Shown here: piece by piece, positions 17,781-25,421 of the stretch
Numbering within the stretch: position 1 is the stretch's first letter
Layout: each line of letters starts with the position of its first letter
NCBI RefSeq assembly: GCF_033705735.1
Contig: NZ_CP131131.1
Location: 1,674,001-1,738,000 of the forward strand
Length of the DNA: 64,000 bases
DNA from: Shinella zoogloeoides
GTDB lineage: Bacteria; Pseudomonadota; Alphaproteobacteria; Rhizobiales; Rhizobiaceae
Direction of reading: 5' to 3'
Translations under genes and position numbers: made by a program
The notes under the pieces: model-generated
What the model was told of the DNA's origin: nothing
What the model saw: the letters and a program-made list of their open reading frames with translations, nothing else
The model's database searches: none

Positions 17781-18896
17781 TCAGTCCACCGCCAGCCAGC
17801 TTCCGGCGCGGGCGGACTTCTGGATCGTTTCCACCAATGTCTGGATGCGCAGGCCCGCGCGGAAATTGAACGGTTCAGGCCTGAGGCCGGCGATCGCTTC
17901 CAGATAACCGGCAACCTCGATGGCCTTCAGGTCGTTGAAGCCGAGCTGGTGGCCGGGCGCCACGCAGAAGCGGCCATAGGGCACATGGTCCGGCCCCGCC
18001 TCGATGCGGCGGAAGCCCTGCCGGCCCTTCGCATCCGCCGTCGAGTAGAAATGCAACTCGTTGAAGCGCTCCTGCGAGAAGGCGAGCGCGCCCTTCGTGC
18101 CGTAGACCTCGAAATCGTGCTGCATCTTGCGACCGGTGGCGATCCAGTTGCCCTCGACGGAGCCGCTGGCGCCATTCGCAAAGCGCAGGAAGGCGCGGCC
18201 GACATCGTCGGTCTCGACCGGGCGCGTGCCGCCCCTGCCGTCCGGCCGCTGCGGGATCATCGTCACGCAATCGCCCATGACGCGGGTGATCGGGCCGAGC
18301 AGATATTCGGCGGTCGCCAGCGCATGGCTGCCGATATCGGCGAGCGCCCCGCCGCCCGCCGGATCGTGCCGGAAGGTGAAGGGCGCGCCGGCATCGGCCA
18401 TGTAGTCCTCGGCATGGAGGCCGCGATAGCCGCGGATCTCGCCGAGCTCGCCGCCCGCGATCATCTCCCTCGCGAGGGCGAGCATGGGATTGCACAGATA
18501 GTTGAAGCCGACCTGCGTCTTGATGCCTGCCTTCTCGGCCGCCTCCGCCATCTCGCGCGCGTCAGTGGAAAGCGGGGCGAGCGGCTTTTCGCAATAGACG
18601 TGCTTGCCCGCGGCGATGGCGGCAAGCGCCATCTCCTTGTGCAGCGCGTTCGGCGCGGTGATGTCGATGAGGTCGATCTCGGGATCGGCGACGAGGCTGC
18701 GCCAGTCGTCGGTGGCGCGCTGGAAGCCGAGCGCGGCGCGGGCGGCCTCGGCCTGCGCCATCGTCACGTCGGCGATCGCGGTCAGTTCCACCTCGTAAGG
18801 CAGGTCGAACACCCGCGCGGCGGCGGCAAAGCCGAACACATGCGTCTTGCCCATGAAACCCGACCCGATGAGGCCAAGGCGGAGCGTCTTCTTCAT
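17781..18896 (-). CDS. Gfo/Idh/MocA family oxidoreductase
   Basis: 371 residues, longer than IolG. The nucleotide-binding motif is GLIGSGFMGKTHVFGF, the EKP motif CEKPLAPLS, and the catalytic region GGALADIGSHALATAEYL contains the conserved Asp and His. It resembles sugar dehydrogenases often found next to inosose dehydratase or sugar isomerase genes. It is the first gene of a two-gene unit divergent from iolE; the 153-base gap between them carries the GCAA-N6-TTGC palindrome, so this unit and iolE may be co-regulated. The substrate is unknown. Confidence 0.88.
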   Translation of the reverse strand: MKKTLRLGLIGSGFMGKTHVFGFAAAARVFDLPYEVELTAIADVTMAQAEAARAALGFQRATDDWRSLVADPEIDLIDITAPNALHKEMALAAIAAGKHVYCEKPLAPLSTDAREMAEAAEKAGIKTQVGFNYLCNPMLALAREMIAGGELGEIRGYRGLHAEDYMADAGAPFTFRHDPAGGGALADIGSHALATAEYLLGPITRVMGDCVTMIPQRPDGRGGTRPVETDDVGRAFLRFANGASGSVEGNWIATGRKMQHDFEVYGTKGALAFSQERFNELHFYSTADAKGRQGFRRIEAGPDHVPYGRFCVAPGHQLGFNDLKAIEVAGYLEAIAGLRPEPFNFRAGLRIQTLVETIQKSARAGSWLAVD

Positions 18897-18939
18897 TCTG
18901 CTGATCCTCGGATATGCGGCCTCCTCGGGCCGGATGAAT

Positions 18940-18953
18940 GCAATTATCTTTGC
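18940..18953. promoter_or_regulatory. Candidate operator (GCAA-N6-TTGC) between divergent oxidoreductase and iolE genes
   Basis: GCAATTATCTTTGC fits GCAA-N6-TTGC exactly. It is 44-57 bases from the oxidoreductase start at 18896 and about 100 bases from the iolE start at 19050, in the only AT-rich stretch of the divergent promoter region. Confidence 0.55.
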
Positions 18954-19049
18954 GGAATGATTGAAATGTCAATATTTGTTTTGTATGACCGTCCCGCCGG
19001 GCCGGGAGGCGGCCGGCATTCCCGTTTTCCGCGAGCCCGGAGCCCGAAC

Positions 19050-19949
19050 ATGAAAGCCAGACTTGGCATTGCCCCCATTGCATGGTGGAACGACGACCTG
19101 CCGGAAATCAGCAGCGACATCTCGCTGGAAGGCTGCCTTGCCGAAGCCGCAGAGGCCGGCTTCACCGGCATGGAGACCGGCCGGCGCTTTCCGCTGGACG
19201 CGGCCGTGCTGCGCCCCATCCTCGAAAAACATGGCATCCAGGTCTGCGGCGGCTGGTTCTCCGGCCTCCTGCTCGACGGCGACATCGAGGCGGAAAAGGA
19301 CCGGATCGCCGCGCAGATGGCGCTGTTCAAGGCGGTCGGCGCACCCTGCATCGTCTATGGCGAGACGGCCGGCACCATCCAGGGCGACCGCAACGCACCG
19401 CTCTCCGCCAAGCGCCGGCTCTCCGAGGACGAGATCCGCGCCTATGGCCGCAAGATGACCGCCTTCGGCGAGTGGTGCGCCGATCAGGGCATGCCGATCT
19501 CCTACCACCACCACATGGCTGCGCCCATCGAGACCGAGGAAGAGCTCGATCTCCTGATGAAGCATTCCGGCGAGGGTCTGCCGCTGCTCTTCGACGCCGG
19601 CCACATGGCCTTTGCCGGCGGCGACGTGCTGCGCGTCATCGACAAACACCACAAGCGCATCAGCCATGTCCACACCAAGGACGTCCGCCTGCCCGTCATC
19701 GCGGCCCTCGACCGCACGAAGGAAAGCTTCCTCGACGCGGTGATCAAGGGCGCCTTCACGGTTCCCGGCGACGGCAGCCTCGACTTCGAGGCCATCGTCA
19801 AGCGCCTCGCCTCCCACGGCTACGAGGGCTGGTTCGTCGTCGAGGCGGAGCAGGACCCCGCCCACAACCCGCCGCTCGACATGGCGAAGATCGGCCATAA
19901 GGAACTCCTGCGCGTCATGGCGGCCGCCGGTTACGAGGTGGTCCGCTAA
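19050..19949 (+). CDS. iolE: Inosose dehydratase (2-keto-myo-inositol dehydratase)
   Basis: 299 residues, the normal IolE length. IolE removes water from 2-keto-myo-inositol (scyllo-inosose) to give 3D-trihydroxycyclohexane-1,2-dione, the substrate of IolD. The signature start GIAPIAWWNDDLPE and the segment METGRRFPLDAAVL are characteristic of rhizobial IolE and the related MocC. The TIM-barrel xylose-isomerase-like fold contributes metal ligands seen in ISYHHHMAA, LLFDAGHMAF, HVHTKD and VVEAEQDP. The ATG at 19050 begins the conserved start; longer frames run into antisense sequence. It is a single gene, divergent from the two-gene oxidoreductase unit and followed by repeats. Confidence 0.93.
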   Translation: MKARLGIAPIAWWNDDLPEISSDISLEGCLAEAAEAGFTGMETGRRFPLDAAVLRPILEKHGIQVCGGWFSGLLLDGDIEAEKDRIAAQMALFKAVGAPCIVYGETAGTIQGDRNAPLSAKRRLSEDEIRAYGRKMTAFGEWCADQGMPISYHHHMAAPIETEEELDLLMKHSGEGLPLLFDAGHMAFAGGDVLRVIDKHHKRISHVHTKDVRLPVIAALDRTKESFLDAVIKGAFTVPGDGSLDFEAIVKRLASHGYEGWFVVEAEQDPAHNPPLDMAKIGHKELLRVMAAAGYEVVR

Positions 19950-19966
19950 GCTCCCTCCGCCGTCAC

Positions 19967-19998
19967 GGCCGGCCCTTGGTTTGACCTGAGGGCCGGCC
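19967..19998. terminator. GC-rich hairpin downstream of iolE
   Basis: GGCCGGCCC at 19967-19975 pairs with GGGCCGGCC at 19990-19998 across a 14-base loop, 17 bases after the iolE stop. There is no T run, so it is a terminator-like or mRNA-end-protecting hairpin rather than a clear intrinsic terminator. Confidence 0.45.
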
Positions 19999-20020
19999 AT
20001 CCACGCCGGGAGGTGTCGCG

Positions 20021-20048
20021 TGGATCCCGGCTCAGGTCCGGGATGACG
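20021..20048. repeat. Short dispersed palindromic repeat unit
   Basis: ATCCCGG-N7-CCGGGAT (20024-20044) followed by GACG is a repeat type that is frequent in intergenic regions of Rhizobiales. It lies in the 179-base gap between the convergent iolE and ABC ATPase genes; no gene is seen in the remainder of that gap. Confidence 0.5.
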
Positions 20049-20128
20049 TGGGAGAACGGGGTGGGGCCGCAGCCCCCGAACATTCGACAAGGCGTGCCGG
20101 GCAAACGTCCGCCACGCCTTTCCTCGTT

Positions 20129-20905
20129 TCAGATCGTGCCGCCGAGCGAGCTTTCCAGCAAGGCGAGCTCCTGCCCGCCCGCCATCATGTCCTGCAGGGC
20201 GGCTGCATCCACCGTGCCGCGCTCGGCCGTGCCCAGCGTCTGGCCCCGGTTGAGCACGGTGAAGCGGTCGCCGACGGCGAGCGCGTGGCGGACGTTGTGC
20301 GTGATGAAGACGACGCCGATGCCCTGCTTGCGCACGCGGTCGATGGTGCTGAGGACATTGGCCGTCTGGCGCACGCCGAGCGCCGAGGTCGGCTCGTCGA
20401 GGATCAGCACCTTGGCGCCGAAATAGACCGCCCGCGCGATGGCGACGGTCTGCCGTTCGCCGCCCGAGAGCGTGCCGACGGCCTGGTCCGGCCCGCGCAG
20501 GTTGATGCCCATCTTGCGCATCTCCGTCACGGTGATCTCGTCTGCCTTCGACGTATCGAAGGTCTTGAACGGCCAGATGCCCCGCTCCGGCTCGCGCCCC
20601 ATCCAGAAATTGCGGCTGACGCTCATCAGCGGGATCATGGCAAGGTCCTGGTAGACCGTGGCGATGCCCGCAGCCATGGCGTCGCGCGGGCTGTGGAAGG
20701 GTGTCGGCGTGCCCTCCACCAGCACTTCGCCGTCGCTCGGCTTGTAGACGCCGGACATGATCTTGATGAAGGTCGACTTGCCGGCCCCGTTGTCGCCGAG
20801 CAGGCAATGGCACTCTCCCGGCCGGATGTCGAAGGAGACGCCGGCCAGTGCGATGACATGGCCGAAGTGCTTCTGGATGTTCCTCATCTCCACGATGGCG
20901 GTCAT
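20129..20905 (-). CDS. Sugar ABC transporter ATP-binding protein, single-domain FrcA type
   Basis: 258 residues with one ABC domain. Walker A is GDNGAGKST (about residues 37-45), the signature [14 protein letters not shown], Walker [13 protein letters not shown], and the H-loop FITHNVRHA. This is the single-domain architecture of fructose/ribose-type FrcA rather than two-domain RbsA. The start overlaps the stop of the permease gene (ATGA). It is the last gene of the operon PhyH, binding protein, permease, ATPase. Confidence 0.9.
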   Translation of the reverse strand: MTAIVEMRNIQKHFGHVIALAGVSFDIRPGECHCLLGDNGAGKSTFIKIMSGVYKPSDGEVLVEGTPTPFHSPRDAMAAGIATVYQDLAMIPLMSVSRNFWMGREPERGIWPFKTFDTSKADEITVTEMRKMGINLRGPDQAVGTLSGGERQTVAIARAVYFGAKVLILDEPTSALGVRQTANVLSTIDRVRKQGIGVVFITHNVRHALAVGDRFTVLNRGQTLGTAERGTVDAAALQDMMAGGQELALLESSLGGTI

Positions 20906-22026
20906 CAGCGTTCTCCCGTGATGATGCGGCGGATATAGGTGTTCATGATCACCGCCGTGAGCAGGATGACGCCGAGGAAGACGCGGAACAGCGAGCTTTC
21001 GGCATTGGCGAAGAACAGGCCCTGCTGCACCACGCCGAAGATGATGGCCCCGAGCGCCGCGCCGATGACAGAGCCGTAGCCGCCCGTCAGGAGCGCCCCG
21101 CCGATGACCACGCAGATGATCGCCTCGAACTCCTTGAGGAGGCCGCGGTCGGCCGCCGCCGAGCCGAACTCCATCACCTGGCAGGTGGCGAAGACGCAGG
21201 CGCAGAAGGCCGAGAACATGAACATCAGGATCTTCACCCGGTTGACCGGCACGCCGACATAGCGCGCGGCGAGCGGGTCGCCGCCCGAGGCGAAGATCCA
21301 GTTACCGAACTTGGTGCGGGTGAGCAGCCAGTGGCCGAAGACGACGAGCACGATGGCCCAGACGACGAGCATCGGGACGCCGTCGATGACGGGCTGGCCG
21401 GCGCGGTTGCCGCGGGTGAAGGTGGCGATCCAGCCCGCCTCGCCCATCCAGGAAAAGAGGCCGGTCAGGATCTTGCCGCCGAAGAGCGGCGCCAGCCAGT
21501 CGCCGGCCGCTTTTTCGCCGACGCCGCCGATGATCGTCTGGCGGGTGAAGTAGACCGAGCCCCAGATCGTCAGGCCGCGCAGGATATAGAGGAAGGCGAG
21601 CGTGACGATGAAGGACGGCAGCCCCGTGCGGATGACCAGCCAGCCGTTCACCGCGCCGATGAAGACGCAGAAGACGAAGGTGGCAATGATGGAAAGCCAC
21701 AGCGGCACGCCGAGATGGACGGAGAGGATCGCCATCATCACACCGGAAAAGCCGATCATCGAGCCGGTGGAAAGGTCGAACTCGCCCGCGATCATCAGAA
21801 GGCAGGCGCCGACCGCGATGACCATGAACTGTGCCGAGACCACGGTCCAGTTCATCACCCCCTCGGCGGCGAACATGCCGCTGTCGCCGGCGACGATGGC
21901 GAACAGCAGGAAGACCAGGATGGTGCCGCAGATGCCGCCGAGCTCGGGCCGGATCAGCGCGCGCCGAAGCGGCGAGACGGGCTTGATGCGCTCGTCCTTC
22001 GACGCGCCGTTAATGACGTCCGTCAT
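20905..22026 (-). CDS. Sugar ABC transporter permease, FrcC-like (CUT2)
   Basis: 373 residues with about ten predicted membrane spans. Family motifs are [18 protein letters not shown] near residue 90, [22 protein letters not shown] near 140, and [19 protein letters not shown] near 310. The insertion after the fifth span (about residues 160-215) is typical of the FrcC subgroup, which pairs with single-domain ATPases. It lies 71 bases after the binding-protein gene and overlaps the ATPase gene. Confidence 0.9.
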   Translation of the reverse strand: MTDVINGASKDERIKPVSPLRRALIRPELGGICGTILVFLLFAIVAGDSGMFAAEGVMNWTVVSAQFMVIAVGACLLMIAGEFDLSTGSMIGFSGVMMAILSVHLGVPLWLSIIATFVFCVFIGAVNGWLVIRTGLPSFIVTLAFLYILRGLTIWGSVYFTRQTIIGGVGEKAAGDWLAPLFGGKILTGLFSWMGEAGWIATFTRGNRAGQPVIDGVPMLVVWAIVLVVFGHWLLTRTKFGNWIFASGGDPLAARYVGVPVNRVKILMFMFSAFCACVFATCQVMEFGSAAADRGLLKEFEAIICVVIGGALLTGGYGSVIGAALGAIIFGVVQQGLFFANAESSLFRVFLGVILLTAVIMNTYIRRIITGER

Positions 22027-22097
22027 GAATGCATTCTCCTCCCTCGAAAATCGTTCGGGGCGCGCCGTCGACCGGCGCGCCCCGACGGACCGTCAGG

Positions 22098-23042
22098 TCA
22101 GCGGTACTGGCCCGCCAGCGACTCGACGAGCGCGATGTTGTCCTTGGTCACGAAGCCCGGACCCGTGAAGATCGAGTTGGCCGGGGCGACGCCGTAGCGG
22201 ACGTAGTTCGTCAGCACCTGGATCGGGATCGAGCCCTGGAGGAAGGGCTGCTGGTCGATGGCGAAGTTGATCGTGCCGTCCTTGATCGCCGCCGAGATCT
22301 CGGAGGAGAGGTCGAAGGTGCCGAAATAGATGTCGCCGTCGAGGCCCATCTCCTTGACCGCGCGGATCGAGGGCTCGGCCGAGTTCGGGCCGAGCGTCAG
22401 GATCGCGCCGGTGTCCTTGTTGGCCGTCAAGTAGGCTTTCACCTTGTTCTGCACTTCCGACGGGTCGATGCCGGAATCGATCATCTGGTTGCCGAGTTCG
22501 ACGCCGATGCCGTCGGCAAAGCCGCGGCAGCGCTCCACGGAGGCCGGGTTGGTGATGTAGTGGTTCACGCACACGAAGCTCTTGACGCCCGCTTCCTTGG
22601 CACGCTTGCCGGCACCGAGCCCCGCCTCGTATTCCGGCTGGCCGACATGCAGCAGCGCGCCGAGCTTCTGGCTTTCCTCGACCGTGCCGGAATTGACGGT
22701 GACGACCGGGATGCCCTTGGCGACGGCGTCCTTGATCGGCCCTTCGAGCACGTTGTAGTCGGCGATGGTGACGATGATGCCGTCGACGCCGGCCGCCGAG
22801 CTCTGCTGGACGATGCGCGCCATGTCGGCAAGGTCGCCCGTCGGCGGGTTGCGGTATTCGGTCTCGACATGCATCTGCTCGTTCGTGACCTTGATGGCGT
22901 TCTTGATGACGTTGAACCAGCTGTCGCTGTCCGGTCCATGGCTGATCCAGACAAACTTCTCGCCATCGGCATGGGCCGCGCCGGCAAGCGCGGTCGTGGC
23001 CAGAAGCGCGCCGAGCGCCAGCGATTGCAGAATCTTCTTCAT
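22098..23042 (-). CDS. Sugar/polyol ABC transporter substrate-binding protein (CUT2)
   Basis: 314 residues with a signal peptide (MKKILQSLALGALLATTAL, cleavage near AGAAHA at 25). It has the two-lobed ribose/inositol receptor fold, with WISHGPDSDSWFNVIKN at the N-terminal side of the binding cleft, VDGIIVTIADYNVLEGPIKDA, and the C-terminal FAIDQQPFLQGSIPIQVLT segment common in this group. It is the second gene of an operon led by a PhyH-family dioxygenase, so its ligand is probably the dioxygenase substrate or precursor. Confidence 0.88.
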   Translation of the reverse strand: MKKILQSLALGALLATTALAGAAHADGEKFVWISHGPDSDSWFNVIKNAIKVTNEQMHVETEYRNPPTGDLADMARIVQQSSAAGVDGIIVTIADYNVLEGPIKDAVAKGIPVVTVNSGTVEESQKLGALLHVGQPEYEAGLGAGKRAKEAGVKSFVCVNHYITNPASVERCRGFADGIGVELGNQMIDSGIDPSEVQNKVKAYLTANKDTGAILTLGPNSAEPSIRAVKEMGLDGDIYFGTFDLSSEISAAIKDGTINFAIDQQPFLQGSIPIQVLTNYVRYGVAPANSIFTGPGFVTKDNIALVESLAGQYR

Positions 23043-23127
23043 ATGTGACTTCCTCCCGAAGTTGGCTTCCTGTTCGCTCCCCGCCCGAAGCCTTTGCGGG
23101 TAACCCTCTGTTTCTTATTAAGTCCGC

Positions 23128-24237
23128 TCAGGCCGCGCGCTTGGCGCCCTGTGCATCGAGAGCGGCATCGAGCCGCGCCTGGTCCCAGCCCTCCGCGACG
23201 GCGCGGGCGAGCAGATCCTGCTGGCTTTCCGGCGCAAGGCCGCCCAGCGGCGGGTCGGTGTCGAGATTGGTCGGGAACGGATAACCGTCCGCCGTCGCCG
23301 CGATCACCGCCCGCCGCCCCGCCGGAGAAAGGGCCGCCAGGTGCGGATAGACTGCGCGCGCCATCGCCGTGCGGTCAAGGCTTTCCATGTGGCGCGCGAA
23401 AGCAGAAGCCGTCTGGATGAGGTTGACCATGCGCACGACGTCGCTCGTGCGGTTCTCGCCGGCGGCGTGGAAGAGCGCCGGGCTGAAGAAGATGGCATCG
23501 CCCTTTTCCAGCGGAAGCTGGACGCAGTGCTCCTCGAAATAGTCACGGAATTCCGGGCGCGTGGCGGCGATATAGCCCGGCAGGTAGCGCTGCGAATGCG
23601 GCAGCAGCTTCGTCGTGCCGCTCTCCACCGGCATGTCGCAATGGGCGACGCCCCCCTGCAGGATCAGCGTCGGGCCGGTCGCGTGGATATGGGCGGGATA
23701 TTCCGCCATCTGCTCGGGCTTCATGAAGCCGAGATGATAGTCGCGGTGCGGGGCCTGCGCCTTGCCGCCGGGGCGCACCTGATTGACCTGGGTGGCGATC
23801 TGGTAGCCCGGGCCGAGCCAGGCGCGGCAGGCGATGTCGATCACCGGATTGGCCATGTAGCGGGCATAGACGGCGGGATCGCGCAGGCACAGCTTCTGCA
23901 GGCTGTTCCAGATGCGGTCGTTGGCACCGGCCTTGGCGAAATGGTCGCCCGCCGCCGTGCCGGCCGCCCGCTCGTCGGCGATGATTGCGCGGAACACCTC
24001 GCTCGCCGCGTCGATGGCGCCGGGATCGGTGAAAGCGCGCTTGACGACGAAGACGCCCGGCCCCTCGCCGATGACCGAGGCCCATTCCGCGGCGATGCCG
24101 TCGTTGACGGCAGCGCCGTCATAGATGGGGATGTTCTTCTCGATGGCGATCGCCGTCGGGCACATCGCCATCGTCGTCTCGGTTTCCACCTGGCGCCGGA
24201 ATTGCGCAAGGTCGACAACCGTTGCAATATCATTCAT
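23128..24237 (-). CDS. Phytanoyl-CoA dioxygenase (PhyH) family Fe(II)/2-oxoglutarate oxygenase
   Basis: 369 residues. A double-stranded beta-helix oxygenase core is supported by the metal triad: His and Asp in QAPHRDYHLGF (near residue 165) and a distal His in SPALFHAAGENRTSD, followed by an Arg that would bind 2-oxoglutarate. The ATG at 24237 is preceded by AGGAGG. It is the first gene of an operon with a sugar-type ABC importer and has a near-match of the GCAA-N6-TTGC palindrome upstream. Family members hydroxylate or oxidatively demethylate small molecules. Here the partner transporter suggests a polyol or methylated polyol, not a fatty acyl-CoA, but this is inference. Confidence 0.85.
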   Translation of the reverse strand: MNDIATVVDLAQFRRQVETETTMAMCPTAIAIEKNIPIYDGAAVNDGIAAEWASVIGEGPGVFVVKRAFTDPGAIDAASEVFRAIIADERAAGTAAGDHFAKAGANDRIWNSLQKLCLRDPAVYARYMANPVIDIACRAWLGPGYQIATQVNQVRPGGKAQAPHRDYHLGFMKPEQMAEYPAHIHATGPTLILQGGVAHCDMPVESGTTKLLPHSQRYLPGYIAATRPEFRDYFEEHCVQLPLEKGDAIFFSPALFHAAGENRTSDVVRMVNLIQTASAFARHMESLDRTAMARAVYPHLAALSPAGRRAVIAATADGYPFPTNLDTDPPLGGLAPESQQDLLARAVAEGWDQARLDAALDAQGAKRAA

Positions 24238-24358
24238 CGAAATCCTCCTGTCCGATGTCCGAAGATCGTCCGATGGCAGCATCCATCGGTCCCGCACCGC
24301 CCCTCCAAGGCCGCGCGGGCCGCATGCACAGATCAAAAATTGCAGCCATCAACTGTCT

Positions 24359-24372
24359 GCAATATTAATTGT
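24359..24372. promoter_or_regulatory. Near-match of the GCAA-N6-TTGC operator upstream of the PhyH operon
   Basis: GCAATATTAATTGT differs from GCAA-N6-TTGC only at the last base. It is 122-135 bases upstream of the PhyH start in an AT-rich part of the 201-base gap between the LysR gene and the PhyH operon. Confidence 0.45.
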
Positions 24373-24438
24373 GAAATTTTGCCGGTGTCAACACATAAGG
24401 CATGACCGGCGCAGGTTTCCGCGCCAGCGACGGCGGCG

Positions 24439-25332
24439 TCAGAAAATCCCGTCCTTCCGCCCTGCTTCCGCCGATGCGAGGCCGGCGAACCCCTTGCCGA
24501 AACGCTCGCGCACCTTGCGGGAAAAGGCCGAGACGGTGGCATGGTCGGCCGAGCGCGCGGTGACCAGCACGAATTCCACATCCTCCAGCGCCGGCAGAAG
24601 CGGCGGCGCGATCTCGCGAAGGCCCGCGGGCGCGAGGCTGCGCGGCTGGACGAGCACGCCCATGCCGGCGCGCGCCGCCGCCGTCAGCCCGCTGAGGCTC
24701 TGGCACGAACAGACGATCCGCCAGGGCATCCCGCTGCGCTCCAGCGCCTCCATCAGCAGGAGGCGCGTGAGGCTCGGCGGCGGGAAGACGATCAGCGGAA
24801 GCGCCGGCTTGGCAAGCATCGCCTCGGGGTCGCCGGCAAGCCATACCAGCGGCTCGCGCAGGATCGCATCGCCCCGCCGTTCTCCGATCCGCCGCTTGGC
24901 CATGACGAGGTCGAGCTCGCCGCGATCCTGCATCTCGGCGAGCGTCTTGGAGAGCGCGACGGAAAGCTGGAGGTCCACCGACGGATAGTCCGCGATGAAA
25001 TCCTCCAGAAGCCCCGGCAACTGACCGCTCACGAGATCTTCCGAGATGCCGAGCCGGAAGGGGCCGCGCGGCGCGAACGTGTCGAACTGCGCGGATGCCT
25101 GGCGCTCCAGCGCCAGAAGCTGGCGGGCATGGGGAAGCAGGGCTTCGCCGTCGGCGGTGAGACGGACGGCGTGGGTGTCGCGGTCGATCAGTCGCCGGCC
25201 GAGCCCGCGCTCCAGCCGTTGCAGGTGCTGGCTGACGGTCGACTGGCCGAGGCCGAGCCGCTCGGCGGAGAGCGTGAAACTGCGCGTCTGCGCCACCATG
25301 ACGAAGCTGCGGAGCTGCACGAGATCAAGCAT
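24439..25332 (-). CDS. LysR-family transcriptional regulator (YfeR-like)
   Basis: 297 residues from the ATG at 25332 (MLDLVQLRSFVMVAQ), which gives the standard LysR N-terminus; an upstream ATG would run through the palindromic operator. The winged helix-turn-helix covers about residues 3-60 (SAERLGLGQSTVSQHLQRLE), followed by the substrate-binding domain. It is divergent from a bile acid:sodium symporter-family gene with a 17 bp palindrome between them, the same arrangement as yfeR-yfeH of enteric bacteria. It most likely controls that transporter. Confidence 0.88.
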   Translation of the reverse strand: MLDLVQLRSFVMVAQTRSFTLSAERLGLGQSTVSQHLQRLERGLGRRLIDRDTHAVRLTADGEALLPHARQLLALERQASAQFDTFAPRGPFRLGISEDLVSGQLPGLLEDFIADYPSVDLQLSVALSKTLAEMQDRGELDLVMAKRRIGERRGDAILREPLVWLAGDPEAMLAKPALPLIVFPPPSLTRLLLMEALERSGMPWRIVCSCQSLSGLTAAARAGMGVLVQPRSLAPAGLREIAPPLLPALEDVEFVLVTARSADHATVSAFSRKVRERFGKGFAGLASAEAGRKDGIF

Positions 25333-25342
25333 ATCACGAACC

Positions 25343-25359
25343 TCGATAAGTGTTATCGA
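25343..25359. promoter_or_regulatory. LysR-type operator, 17 bp palindrome
   Basis: TCGATAAGTGTTATCGA is a perfect inverted repeat around GTG and contains ATAA-N3-TTAT. It lies 11 bases upstream of the LysR start and about 60 bases upstream of the symporter start, as expected for an autoregulating LysR protein. Confidence 0.65.
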
Positions 25360-25421
25360 TTGCATCGCAAATCAGGATAGCTAAACTGGAAGGCCTGTCG
25401 AGACCAACATTGCCGAAAGAC

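Noticed and set aside
16789..24237. Rhizopine (moc) catabolism cluster
   Set aside because: MocA-, MocB- and MocC-like families are present, but IolE fits the true inosose dehydratase, and no MocD/E/F-type demethylation system is found; the P450 and ferredoxin 35 kb away have their own AraC regulator.
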